From Hyphomicrobiales bacterium (lineage in GTDB: Bacteria; Pseudomonadota; Alphaproteobacteria; Rhizobiales; Rhizobiaceae), in assembly GCA_900473045.1 (NCBI GenBank), contig UCKS01000007.1, positions 191,122 through 255,121 of the forward strand: DNA of 64,000 bases, in the 5' to 3' direction. The translations under genes and the position numbers were made by a program. The notes under the pieces are model-generated. The model was not told the DNA's origin. It saw nothing but the letters and a program-made list of their open reading frames with translations, and searched no databases. Positions 26,324-34,639 of the stretch are shown here, in pieces (position 1 is the stretch's first letter; the number at the start of each line of letters is the position of its first letter).

Positions 26324-27130
26324 ATGTCAAACGAACCCAAAACCTCCGTCCGCCTCGATCAGCTGCTTTTGAACCTGGGGCTTGTCGCCAGCCGTTCGCG
26401 CGCCCGCGATGCGATCCAGCGTGGCACCGTCACCGTCAACGGTAAAGTCGTCACCAAGGCGAGCTCGACCTTTCCCGAGGATGTGACCATCGCCATCGAC
26501 GATCCGGTCCAGCCCTATGTTTCGCGCGCGGCGCTGAAACTGAAGGCTGGACTTGAGCATTTCAAGCTGTCTCCCGAGGGACTGGACTGCCTGGACATCG
26601 GCGCCTCGACCGGCGGCTTTACCGAAATCCTGCTGCACAATGGTGCCGCCCACGTCATTTCCGTCGATGTCGGCCACGGCCAGTTTCATCCGCGCCTGGA
26701 GGCCGATCCGCGCGTCACCAATATCGAGGGCCTGAACGCCCGCGTGCTGGACGAGGATAATCTCGACGGCCGCGAGATTTCCTTCATCGTGTCCGACGTC
26801 TCGTTCATCTCGCTGAAGCTGGCGCTGCCGCCGGCGCTGGATCTTGCCGAGCCAGGCGCCCATTGCATCCTTCTCGTCAAACCGCAGTTCGAAGCGGGCC
26901 GCGAGGCGATCAGCAAGGCTGGCCTGCTGAAAGATCCATCGACGGCGCCTGCGGTTGCGGCCGAGCTGGAACGCTGGCTGGTTGAGGACATGGGCTGGAC
27001 AAGCCTTGGCCTTATCCCCTCGCCGATCTCAGGCGGTGACGGCAACGAGGAATATCTGCTGGCCGGCCACAAGCCGCTGGATGAAGACGACGCCTCGGAC
27101 GACGATGCCGCTGAGGAAGAAGCCGTATGA
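26324..27130 (+). CDS. tlyA: TlyA family rRNA 2'-O-methyltransferase
   Basis: A 268-residue protein with an N-terminal S4 RNA-binding domain (about 8-70: VRLDQLLLNLGLVASRSRAR) and an FtsJ/RrmJ-like methyltransferase domain. The SAM site is DCLDIGASTGGFTEILL near residues 85-100. TlyA enzymes methylate 16S/23S rRNA ribose; older annotation calls them hemolysins. The acidic C-terminal tail DEDDASDDDAAEEEA is unusual but low complexity. The downstream RNA methyltransferase overlaps by four bases. Confidence 0.93.
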   Translation: MSNEPKTSVRLDQLLLNLGLVASRSRARDAIQRGTVTVNGKVVTKASSTFPEDVTIAIDDPVQPYVSRAALKLKAGLEHFKLSPEGLDCLDIGASTGGFTEILLHNGAAHVISVDVGHGQFHPRLEADPRVTNIEGLNARVLDEDNLDGREISFIVSDVSFISLKLALPPALDLAEPGAHCILLVKPQFEAGREAISKAGLLKDPSTAPAVAAELERWLVEDMGWTSLGLIPSPISGGDGNEEYLLAGHKPLDEDDASDDDAAEEEAV

Positions 27131-28377
27131 GCACCGAGACGCTGACCATCGAGAAGATCGGCCAATCCGGCGACGGCATCACCCGTGGCCCGTTCGGTCC
27201 GGTCTATGTGCCCTTCACGCTGCCCGGCGAAACCGTGGCGCTGGCCGTCAACAAGGACAAGGGCACGGTCATGTCGATGTCCGACGTCTCGCCCGAGCGG
27301 GTCGAGCCGAAATGCCGGCATTTCGGCCCGGACGGCGAGAACGGCACCTGCGGCGGCTGCAGCCTGCAGCATGCCAGCGACAGCCTCTATCAGAGCTTCA
27401 AGCGGCAACTGGTTGTCGATGCCTTGAAATCGAAGGCGCTGCAGGCCGAGGTCGCCGCTCTCGTGCTTGCCCATCCCGGCGAGCGGCGGCGTACGGTATT
27501 CACCGCGCGGCGGACCGAGAAAGAGTTGCTGCTCGGCTATAACCAGCCCGAAACCCATCACATCGTCGCCATATCGGAATGTCCCATCGCAAGTCCCGGC
27601 ATCGTGTCGCGGCTTGCAACCATCCGCACAGTCGCCAACGCCATGGCGGTGAATGCCGAACCGTTCCGTATCACGGTGCTGGAAACCCTCTCCGGCCTCG
27701 ACCTTGCCTTCGACGGCATCAAGGCGATGGACGACCGGCAGCGGCGCATGGCGGTCGAAACCGTGCTTGGCCAAAAGGCCGTTGCCCGTCTCAGCCTCAA
27801 TGGCGAAATCCTGGTCGAGCCGATCAAGCCGGTGATCGATTTCGGCGGTGTCTCCGTTTCGCCGCCGCCCGGCAGCTTCACCCAGGCGACCAAGCCTGCC
27901 GAAGAGGCGATGGCCGAGCTGGTGATGGCGCATCTCGGCAAGGCCAAGCGCGTCATCGACCTCTTTGCAGGGTCAGGCACCTTCTCGCTGCGCATCGCCC
28001 GCAAGGCGCGCGTGCATGCCGTGGAAAGCGAAGACAAGCCGCTGAAGGCGCTGGATTTTGCCGCGCGTAATACACAAGGGCTGAAGCCCGTGACGGTCGA
28101 GAAGCGCGATCTCTTCCGCCGACCGATGATGGCTTCGGAACTGAAAGTGTATGATGCCATCGTCTTTGACCCGCCGCGCGCCGGTGCCGAAGTCCAGGTG
28201 AAGGAAATGGCCCGCTCCGGCGTCAAGAAGATTGTCGCCGTCTCCTGCAATCCGGTCACGCTGGTGCGCGACCTGCGTATCCTCGTCGATGCCGGCTACC
28301 GGATTACCTCGGTGACCCCGATCGACCAATTCCTCTGGTCGTCGCATGTGGAAGTCGTGGCGACGCTGGAGAAGTGA
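27127..28377 (+). CDS. class I SAM-dependent RNA methyltransferase (RlmD/TrmA-like, m5U)
   Basis: A 416-residue methyltransferase of the TrmA/RlmCD family. An N-terminal TRAM-like OB segment (about 1-60) precedes an iron-sulfur cysteine cluster (C at CRHFGPDGENGTCGGC). SAM-binding DLFAGSGTFSLRIA is near 280, then DPPRAG, and the catalytic Cys lies in VSCNPVTLVRD. It forms m5U in 23S rRNA or tRNA; the target is not decided here. ATGA overlap with tlyA shows an operon of two rRNA-modifying enzymes. Confidence 0.92.
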   Translation: MSTETLTIEKIGQSGDGITRGPFGPVYVPFTLPGETVALAVNKDKGTVMSMSDVSPERVEPKCRHFGPDGENGTCGGCSLQHASDSLYQSFKRQLVVDALKSKALQAEVAALVLAHPGERRRTVFTARRTEKELLLGYNQPETHHIVAISECPIASPGIVSRLATIRTVANAMAVNAEPFRITVLETLSGLDLAFDGIKAMDDRQRRMAVETVLGQKAVARLSLNGEILVEPIKPVIDFGGVSVSPPPGSFTQATKPAEEAMAELVMAHLGKAKRVIDLFAGSGTFSLRIARKARVHAVESEDKPLKALDFAARNTQGLKPVTVEKRDLFRRPMMASELKVYDAIVFDPPRAGAEVQVKEMARSGVKKIVAVSCNPVTLVRDLRILVDAGYRITSVTPIDQFLWSSHVEVVATLEK

Positions 28378-28403
28378 AGTAGGAACTGGCCGATCCGAAG
28401 GCT

Positions 28404-28865
28404 TCAGGTCTTCGGATTGCGCCTGATGTCCAGCACCTTGCGCAGGCTTTCAACGGCAGGAAGCGCTGCGATGATCCCCGGCATTGCGATTTCATCGGCG
28501 ATATCGCGCAATTCCGGGCCAAGAGCCTCGATTACGGCATCGCGGGCAACCCTGCCTTCCTGCGTCAGCGAAACCCGCTTCGAGCGGCCATCATGTGGAT
28601 CAGGGACGATGGTGATGAACTGCTTGCCCTCGAGATGGCCAAGCGTATTGGTCATCGCGCCCTTGGTCACCTGCATTGCCTGCGCGATCGACATGGGCGT
28701 GCGGCCATCCCCCAGCCGGACCAGATGATTGAGCACGACGAATTGCGGCAAGGTCATGCCCGCGGGCATGACCTTCTCGAAGGCATTGGCTGACAATTGC
28801 GCGACGATGCCGATTTCGTTGAGGAACCGGAACAGCGTTTGCAGATCGTTTTCGCTCGCCGTCAT
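28404..28865 (-). CDS. MarR family transcriptional regulator
   Basis: A 153-residue winged-helix repressor. The recognition region reads MTLPQFVVLNHLVRLGDGRT, then MSIAQAMQVTKGAMTNTLGHLEGKQFI, with the wing VPDPHDGRSKRVSLTQEG. Its start overlaps the end of the upstream oxidoreductase gene by four bases, so the two are cotranscribed. A perfect palindrome before that operon is its likely operator. No sensing Cys typical of OhrR is evident. Confidence 0.91.
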   Translation of the reverse strand: MTASENDLQTLFRFLNEIGIVAQLSANAFEKVMPAGMTLPQFVVLNHLVRLGDGRTPMSIAQAMQVTKGAMTNTLGHLEGKQFITIVPDPHDGRSKRVSLTQEGRVARDAVIEALGPELRDIADEIAMPGIIAALPAVESLRKVLDIRRNPKT

Positions 28866-30013
28866 GCGCTCCTGATCCGGGTATCCACGGGCCAGCGGGG
28901 TGCGCCCTCGATCGCCGGACCGTAGCCGAGACGGACAAACATTTGAAGCGTTTCATTGTCCTCGACCGCAAGCGCGTTGCGCATGGCCAGAAAGTGCGGA
29001 CGCATTTCCGCAAACTCCTGCAGCGCTTGGCTGAACGGGTGCATCGAGACCCCCACCGCCGTCGCCGCCAGATTGAGGCGGACATAATCACGCCCGGCAG
29101 CGATCTGGTCGGAGCGGCTGTTTCCGGCGGTCTTCAGCCAGAGGAAGGCCATGGCCGTATCGACAGGCTCTTTCAGGATCGGAATCTGCTGCTGGAATGC
29201 CGATGACGCGGGGTCGAGCATATCGGCCCGCGACAGCAAACCGGCTATCGACAGCCCTTCGATCACAGGGCCGGACAGATCGATACCATCCGGATTGGCC
29301 TCGATCTCGCTGCGGCCAATCCGGACGAGATCGATGCTTTCCTCCAAGGCGTACGGCGTGGTGATCTCGGTATAGTAGGCTTGCCAAGCGAGTTGACGCA
29401 GCGCTTTGACACGGGCGGGATCATTGGTATGGGCAATGGCCGGCATGCGGGCGGCGGTAGCAATTTCGGCGAGTTTGCCGGTCTCGACTGGCCGGGCGAG
29501 ATCATAAGCCTCCTTGTTCGAACGGCGCGATAGGACATGTGCGAACAGCGGATCGCGGTTCATCATGGTGTCTTGAGTGAGCCGGATATGCGCCACCGGG
29601 CGGTCGTCCAGCCGTGGTTGCGGCTCCCCTTTTGGAAACAGCGCGATATCCGCCTGATAACCCTCCTCAGCGGCCGCCTGTGCCAAAAGTTCGAGAAAGC
29701 AGCCAAGGCCGATGTTGATCTGGCGATCGTGCGGATCGGTTTGCGGCAGGCGGCGATCGTGCTGGCAGTAGAGCGTGATTTCGTCGTCTACGGACAGATC
29801 GGCAAGCCAGGGCTGGCGGTTGTGCGGATTGGGCGCCAGGATGGCGAAAGACAACAGCCTGCGCCGCAGATCAGCTTCTCGGCGGCCGGCATCCTGCCAC
29901 GGCCTTCTTGCCGAAACGGGATCACGGCTGGAAACCCAAAGAGCGCCAGCGGTTGCTGCCAGTACCACACCGCCTGCAACAATGCCCATAAACATCCGCC
30001 GCGTCGCTGCCAT
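28862..30013 (-). CDS. Tat-exported Acg-family FMN-binding nitroreductase-like oxidoreductase
   Basis: A 383-residue protein with a twin-arginine-like signal (AATRRMFMGIVAGGVVLAAT, RR at residues 5-6) and a nitroreductase/Acg-like body: APNPHNRQPW is the FMN-contact segment, RRSNKEAYD near 170, and VSMHPFSQALQEF near the C-terminus. It probably acts in the periplasm or bound to the membrane. ATG 30013 is chosen because GGAGG lies just upstream, inside the codons after ATG 30025. Downstream marR overlaps by four bases. Substrate unknown; relatives reduce nitro or quinone compounds. Confidence 0.82.
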   Translation of the reverse strand: MAATRRMFMGIVAGGVVLAATAGALWVSSRDPVSARRPWQDAGRREADLRRRLLSFAILAPNPHNRQPWLADLSVDDEITLYCQHDRRLPQTDPHDRQINIGLGCFLELLAQAAAEEGYQADIALFPKGEPQPRLDDRPVAHIRLTQDTMMNRDPLFAHVLSRRSNKEAYDLARPVETGKLAEIATAARMPAIAHTNDPARVKALRQLAWQAYYTEITTPYALEESIDLVRIGRSEIEANPDGIDLSGPVIEGLSIAGLLSRADMLDPASSAFQQQIPILKEPVDTAMAFLWLKTAGNSRSDQIAAGRDYVRLNLAATAVGVSMHPFSQALQEFAEMRPHFLAMRNALAVEDNETLQMFVRLGYGPAIEGAPRWPVDTRIRSA

Positions 30014-30033
30014 GCCATCCTCCATTTGGTTTA

Positions 30034-30047
30034 ATGTAGAACTACAT
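30034..30047. promoter_or_regulatory. MarR operator palindrome
   Basis: ATGTAG-AA-CTACAT is a perfect 6-bp inverted repeat lying 20 bases before the start of the oxidoreductase-marR operon. Outer arms GGTTTA (30028-30033) and TAAACC (30058-30063) extend the symmetry loosely. Its position overlaps the expected promoter, as for MarR autorepression. Confidence 0.65.
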
Positions 30048-30101
30048 AGTTTAATACTAAACCATATGCAATGGCGAACGGAACTATGGATGGAAAAACG
30101 A

Positions 30102-30135
30102 AAACACCCGCGCCGGAGATCCGGCGCGGGTGTTT
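30102..30135 (-). terminator. rho-independent terminator of the chemoreceptor gene
   Basis: AAACACCCGCGCCGG (30102-30116) and CCGGCGCGGGTGTTT (30121-30135) form a perfect 15-bp stem with the 4-base loop AGAT. Reading the minus strand, the stem is followed by TTTTCGTTTTTCC. It lies 21 bases past the chemoreceptor stop. Confidence 0.92.
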
Positions 30136-30156
30136 GGGATGCGTTCGCCGAGCTTA

Positions 30157-32259
30157 TCAGGCAGCGCGGCGGGCGTAGCCGGATTGCCGTGCAACTGGTG
30201 CCGAAGACTGGTTATCGCCGATGTTGAACTGGGCGAGCAGGTCGTTGAGGGCGGCTGCTTCGGAGGCAAGACCGTGGCTGGCGGCGGTCTGTTCCTCGAC
30301 CATGGCGGCGTTCTGCTGGGTGCCCTGGTCCATCGTGTTGACGGCGGTATTGATCTCCTGCAGTCCGACTGACTGTTCGCGCGTGGCGGTGACGATCGCA
30401 CCGATATGCCCGTTGATCTCCTGGACTTCCGCAACAATCGCCTGCAGCGACTGGCCGGTTTCACCGACCAATGTTACACCGGCGCGGACCTGATCGCCCG
30501 AGGTGGTGATCAGCGCCTTGATTTCCTTGGCGGCATTGGCAGAACGCTGGGCAAGCTCGCGCACTTCCTGGGCAACGACCGCAAAGCCCTTGCCGGCATC
30601 GCCTGCGCGCGCTGCCTCTACGCCGGCGTTGAGCGCCAGAAGGTTGGTCTGGAAGGCGATGTCGTCGATGACGCCGATAATGTTGGAAATCTCGCCGGAA
30701 GACTTTTCGATGCCCTGCATGGCATTGACGGCGTTGCGGACGACTTCGCCGGACTTTTCGGCCCCGGCGCGGGTGCGGGCAACCAGCTGGCCGACTTCTT
30801 CGGCGCGGCGGGCGCTGTCCTTGACCGTGGTGGTGATCTGCTCAAGGGCTGCGGCCGTTTCTTCCACCGAAGCTGCCTGCTGTTCGGTGCGGCGGGCAAG
30901 ATCGTCGGCAGCCGTGCGGATTTCCATGGCACCGGCATCGATGGCGCGGGCATTGGCGCCGACGGCCTGCAGCGTCTGGTGCAGCTTGGTCACCGAGTTG
31001 TTGAAGTCGGCGCGCAGGCGGTCCAGATGCGTGACGAACGGAACCGAGATGCGGTAGCCGAGATCGCCATCGGCCAGACGGCCAAGACCGGTTGCCAGGG
31101 CTTCGACAGCCTGCTGGATATCCGCAGTTTCCTTGGCCTTCAACGCTTCGCGCTCGCGGCGCTCCTGCTCGGACAGCGAGCGGCCGGTTTCGGCTTCGCC
31201 TTCGAGACGGGCGCGCTCGATGGCATTGGTGCGGAACACGGCGACGGCGGCGGCCATCGAGCCGATCTGGTCGCGGCGTTCCTGGCCGGGAATTTCGGCT
31301 TTCAGATCACCGGCAGCCAGGCGTTCCATGGCGCCGGTCATATCGGTGACCGGGCGGATGACGAGGCGGCTGAGCAGGGTTGCGAGGAAGGCGATCATCA
31401 CGCCGACCGCCAGAAGCGTGGCGATGGTGGCGGCAATCCGGAACTGGCCGATGGCGGAATAGGCCAGATCGGCATCGACGACGAAACCGACATACCATTC
31501 GACCGACGGAAGACCGGCGACCGGCACGAAGCTGACGAGCTTCGGCTTGCCGTCCAGTTCGGTCTGCATGATCGTCGAGCCGATCGAGGGCGTCTCCGCC
31601 GGGAAGGCATCGGCGAGCGTCTTGGTGACCAGCTTGGCATCCGGATGCACGAGAATCTGGCCCGACTTGTTGACGAGGAAGGCAAAGCCCTCGCCACCGA
31701 CATCGATCTCCTTGATCATCGATACCAGCGTCTTGAGCGAGAAGTCACTGCCGGCAACGCCGATCAGCTTGCCGTCCTTCTTCACCGGCGCTGCCGCGCT
31801 GATGATCAGTTCACCGAGCGCTGCATCGATATAGGGATCGGTCAGCACGGTGCCGTCGGCCTTGACCACGTCCTGATACCAGGGGCGCTGGCGCGGATCG
31901 TAGGTTTCCGGCATCGTCTGGACCGGCCAGTTGGTGAACTTGCCGGTTTCATCGCCGACATAGGTGCTGATGAATTCCTTGATCAGAACATCATTCTTCA
32001 TGATGCCGAGCAGGCCGGCCTGGTCGGCGGCACCGCCAGCGGCATTGGCGACCATGGCTGTCAGCGTGACGCGGCCGTTCAGCCAGTTGGCAACGCTTTC
32101 GGCCGCCTGCTTGCCGGAGGAGGAGATATTGTCCTCGACCGCACGGGTCGTCACGTCATGCTGGAGGCTATCGATATAGACGGAAAAGCCGCCGAACGCG
32201 GCAACGACGACAAAGGACGCGGCAACAAGAATGCGCGTCATCAGATTGGATCTTTTCAA
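30157..32259 (-). CDS. methyl-accepting chemotaxis protein with dCache sensor
   Basis: A 700-residue transmembrane chemoreceptor. TM1 is at about 8-27, and a periplasmic dCache domain (about 35-280) contains [12 protein letters not shown] and [12 protein letters not shown]. Residues of this kind contact the ligand amine/carboxyl in amino-acid-binding dCache sensors. TM2 ([18 protein letters not shown]) is at about 290-315, with HAMP after it. The long signalling hairpin has tip residues [19 protein letters not shown] to [20 protein letters not shown]. No C-terminal CheR-binding pentapeptide is seen. Start TTG 32259 has AGGGAAG upstream. A strong terminator follows. Confidence 0.93.
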   Translation of the reverse strand: MKRSNLMTRILVAASFVVVAAFGGFSVYIDSLQHDVTTRAVEDNISSSGKQAAESVANWLNGRVTLTAMVANAAGGAADQAGLLGIMKNDVLIKEFISTYVGDETGKFTNWPVQTMPETYDPRQRPWYQDVVKADGTVLTDPYIDAALGELIISAAAPVKKDGKLIGVAGSDFSLKTLVSMIKEIDVGGEGFAFLVNKSGQILVHPDAKLVTKTLADAFPAETPSIGSTIMQTELDGKPKLVSFVPVAGLPSVEWYVGFVVDADLAYSAIGQFRIAATIATLLAVGVMIAFLATLLSRLVIRPVTDMTGAMERLAAGDLKAEIPGQERRDQIGSMAAAVAVFRTNAIERARLEGEAETGRSLSEQERREREALKAKETADIQQAVEALATGLGRLADGDLGYRISVPFVTHLDRLRADFNNSVTKLHQTLQAVGANARAIDAGAMEIRTAADDLARRTEQQAASVEETAAALEQITTTVKDSARRAEEVGQLVARTRAGAEKSGEVVRNAVNAMQGIEKSSGEISNIIGVIDDIAFQTNLLALNAGVEAARAGDAGKGFAVVAQEVRELAQRSANAAKEIKALITTSGDQVRAGVTLVGETGQSLQAIVAEVQEINGHIGAIVTATREQSVGLQEINTAVNTMDQGTQQNAAMVEEQTAASHGLASEAAALNDLLAQFNIGDNQSSAPVARQSGYARRAA

Positions 32260-32527
32260 GGCAGACTTCCCTAATGCGGACCGGCGCTGGCGCCGGGCGG
32301 AGGCTCGAACGTATCCGCGCAAGGGACCGGCGGCCAGCGCGAGTGCGCAAGACCGGTCCAGATTGCGGGTATGGGATGACATGCCACGGGGGCGCAGACG
32401 GCGCGCCTCATGCGCCCGGCAAGGACCGGCAGACCGGACCTCTGATGGCCTGGACCATACGGGTCGCCACTTAAAGCAGGGTTAAATTTTCATTGCCGGA
32501 AAAGTGAGGATTTTAGGGACCTCTCCC

Positions 32528-33616
32528 CTATTCGGCCGCCTGTTTCAGCGCCGAAACCAAGGGTGACTTCCTCAGACCCCAGGCGGTCGCCAGATGCATG
32601 GAGGAGGAAATGCCGGCATCAAGCATATAGGGACCGGGTGTATCGGCCTTGACCCGCGATGCCGGCCTCGGCTTCAGCGGCGTCCCATGGCCCATGCCAT
32701 CGATCAGATAGAGCTCGATCGCGGTCCGGCCCTTGGCATCCTTCCAGACGCGGTGGACATGGCCATCGACTTCGTTCTGCACATAAGCGTCGGTATCAAG
32801 ACCGTGCACATCAAGCCATTGCTGCAGCAACGCATCTGCGTTGGACAACGAGACGGTATGGTCCTTGGTGCCGTGCCAGATCGAAACCGTCGGAAAATCG
32901 CGCGTCACCGGCGACGCCGCCCGCACCAGATCGCCCCATTCCCGGCCTGCCCGTTCCGGCGCCGACTTCATCGCCGACAGCGCCCGGTGAACGTCACGGG
33001 CGGCACCATAAGGCAGTCCGGCAATGACGCCGCCGCCGCGAAAAACGTCGGGATAGGTTGCAAGCATGGCAGCCGCCATCGCCCCACCTGCGGATAGGCC
33101 GGTGATGAAGACACGCTTGCGGTCGATGCCGTGCGCAGACGCCATCTTGGCGACCATCTGACGGATCGACATGACCTCGCCGCGATCACGCGTGACGTTG
33201 CTGGGCCGGAACCAGTTGAAACAGAGATTGCCATTGTTGGAACGCTTCTGCTCGGCATAGACGACGGCAAAGCCACGCTCGCGCGCCAGGGTCGACCAGC
33301 CACTGCCGAGATCATAGGCTTCGGCGGTCTGATGGCAGCCGTGCAGAACGACAACCAGCGGGGATTTTTTCGGCAGACCGGCTGGAACGTACCGCAGCAT
33401 GCGCAGTTGGCCGGGATTGCTGCCGAACGCCTTGACCTCCTGCAACCCTGCAGCGGGCTTTGCCACCGGCCGCGATTTTGCCGCTGGCTTTGATGCCGGT
33501 GTTTTTGTGGCAACGAGCGCCTTGCGCGTCACCTTGACGGCCTTGGCGATGGTCTTTTCCCAACGCCGATGCTGCTTGAACATATCGGACAGGGAGAAAC
33601 CGAAACGAGACCGCAT
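32528..33616 (-). CDS. PHB depolymerase/feruloyl-esterase-like alpha/beta hydrolase
   Basis: A 362-residue hydrolase of the short-chain polyhydroxyalkanoate depolymerase type. VVVLHGCHQTAEAYD forms the oxyanion region, and the nucleophile elbow is GLSAGGAMAAAML near residue 185. The C-terminal IDGMGHGTPLKPRP supplies the catalytic His. An N-terminal basic, Lys/Ala/Pro-rich segment of about 55 residues is not a clear signal peptide, so localisation is open. ATG 33616 with AAGGA upstream is the start; the ORF runs open to 33667. The extracellular type-1 family name is a general label. Confidence 0.86.
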   Translation of the reverse strand: MRSRFGFSLSDMFKQHRRWEKTIAKAVKVTRKALVATKTPASKPAAKSRPVAKPAAGLQEVKAFGSNPGQLRMLRYVPAGLPKKSPLVVVLHGCHQTAEAYDLGSGWSTLARERGFAVVYAEQKRSNNGNLCFNWFRPSNVTRDRGEVMSIRQMVAKMASAHGIDRKRVFITGLSAGGAMAAAMLATYPDVFRGGGVIAGLPYGAARDVHRALSAMKSAPERAGREWGDLVRAASPVTRDFPTVSIWHGTKDHTVSLSNADALLQQWLDVHGLDTDAYVQNEVDGHVHRVWKDAKGRTAIELYLIDGMGHGTPLKPRPASRVKADTPGPYMLDAGISSSMHLATAWGLRKSPLVSALKQAAE

Positions 33617-33746
33617 GGATGAATCCTTGGTTGGCGGCATGCCTTTGATGCCGAAATTCCTCCACACACACGGCGGTATATGGGTCTCTGCGGCGTTCCG
33701 GCAAGGTCGGGTCGCGTATGAATCTCAACGTCATGCGGCCGGCTGC

Positions 33747-33867
33747 CTCTACTCCCCCTTGGGAGAAGTGCCGAGCACAGCGAGGCGATGGCGGCGGTTC
33801 GGCACATTCACAGCGTGCCGCCCCCTCATCCGGCCCTTCGGGCCACCTTCTCCCCGATGGGGAGAAG
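33747..33867. repeat. rhizobial intergenic mosaic-like palindromic element
   Basis: Multiple hairpins are stacked: GGCCC-ttc-GGGCC (33832-33844) and CTTCTCCCC-gat-GGGGAGAAG (33847-33867), plus CTCCCCCTTGGGAGAAG near 33751. The wording CTCATCCGGC...GGCCACCTTCTCCCC is the familiar dispersed element of Rhizobiaceae (RIME-type). It fills the gap between the esterase and enoyl-CoA hydratase genes and could also serve as the 3' end of the hydratase transcript. Confidence 0.7.
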
Positions 33868-33872
33868 AGGAG

Positions 33873-34625
33873 TTAGCGGCGCATAAAAGCCTCGAAGGCG
33901 GCGCGGGCTTCGGCGCTCTTCAACTGCGCGGCAAAATGTTTTGCCTCCTCGTCGATTCGCGCCAGCACATCGGAGCGGTCGCCGCGAATGAGCTCGCGGG
34001 CAATGCGCAGGGCTTCCGGCGGCTTCTTTGCCAGGTTGGCGGCAAGCGACAGCACCTCTTCCTCGATGGCATCGGCACCGGCGATCTTCCAGATCAGCCC
34101 GGCCTCCTGCGCCTCTGCGGCCGTGAACGGTTCGCCAGCGGCCAGAAGCGCAAAGGCGCGCTGATGACCGGCGATGCGCGGCACGATCAGGCTGGAGGCC
34201 GCCTCCGGCACCAGCGCCAGATCGACGAAGGGCGTCTTGAAGATCGAACGGTCCGAGGCGATCGTCAGGTCGCAATGCAGGTGGATGGTGGTGCCGATGC
34301 CGATCGCAAGGCCATCGACGCCGGAAACGATGGGCTTGGCCGCACTCGCCAGTGCCTTGAGGAAATCGATCACCTCCTGCCCCATCGATCCACCCATGGC
34401 GAAGGCCATGAAATCGGCCATGTCGTTGCCGGCCGAAAAACAGCCCTCGGTGCCGAGAAAGGCGGTAACACGAATGGCGTCGTCGGTGCCGGCGACGGTG
34501 AGCGCATTGGCCATCTTGGCGTACATCGCCCGCGTGATGGCATTCTTCTTGGCCGGCCGGTTGAAGCGGATGACCTGCACGCCCGGATAGGCTTCGGGGC
34601 GCTCGATCAGAACATCATCGGTCAT
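33873..34625 (-). CDS. enoyl-CoA hydratase/isomerase family protein
   Basis: A 250-residue crotonase-fold protein for hydration or isomerisation of enoyl-CoA. RFNRPAKKNAITRAMYAKMA is the N-terminal substrate loop and TEGCFSAGNDMADF lines the oxyanion hole. The region around SGVDGLAIGIGTTIHLHCDL holds the second conserved glycines. The catalytic Glu is near FVDLALVPEAASSL. ATG 34625 follows AAAGGAGAT. It lies 14 bases behind the acyl-CoA dehydrogenase gene, so both belong to one degradation operon. Confidence 0.9.
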   Translation of the reverse strand: MTDDVLIERPEAYPGVQVIRFNRPAKKNAITRAMYAKMANALTVAGTDDAIRVTAFLGTEGCFSAGNDMADFMAFAMGGSMGQEVIDFLKALASAAKPIVSGVDGLAIGIGTTIHLHCDLTIASDRSIFKTPFVDLALVPEAASSLIVPRIAGHQRAFALLAAGEPFTAAEAQEAGLIWKIAGADAIEEEVLSLAANLAKKPPEALRIARELIRGDRSDVLARIDEEAKHFAAQLKSAEARAAFEAFMRR

Positions 34626-34639
34626 ATTGATCTCCTTTA

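Noticed and set aside
30406-32274. A 622-codon open frame on the plus strand
   Set aside because: It mirrors the chemoreceptor gene; residues are low-complexity G/D/A/R and unlike any protein, while the chemoreceptor has full domain content.
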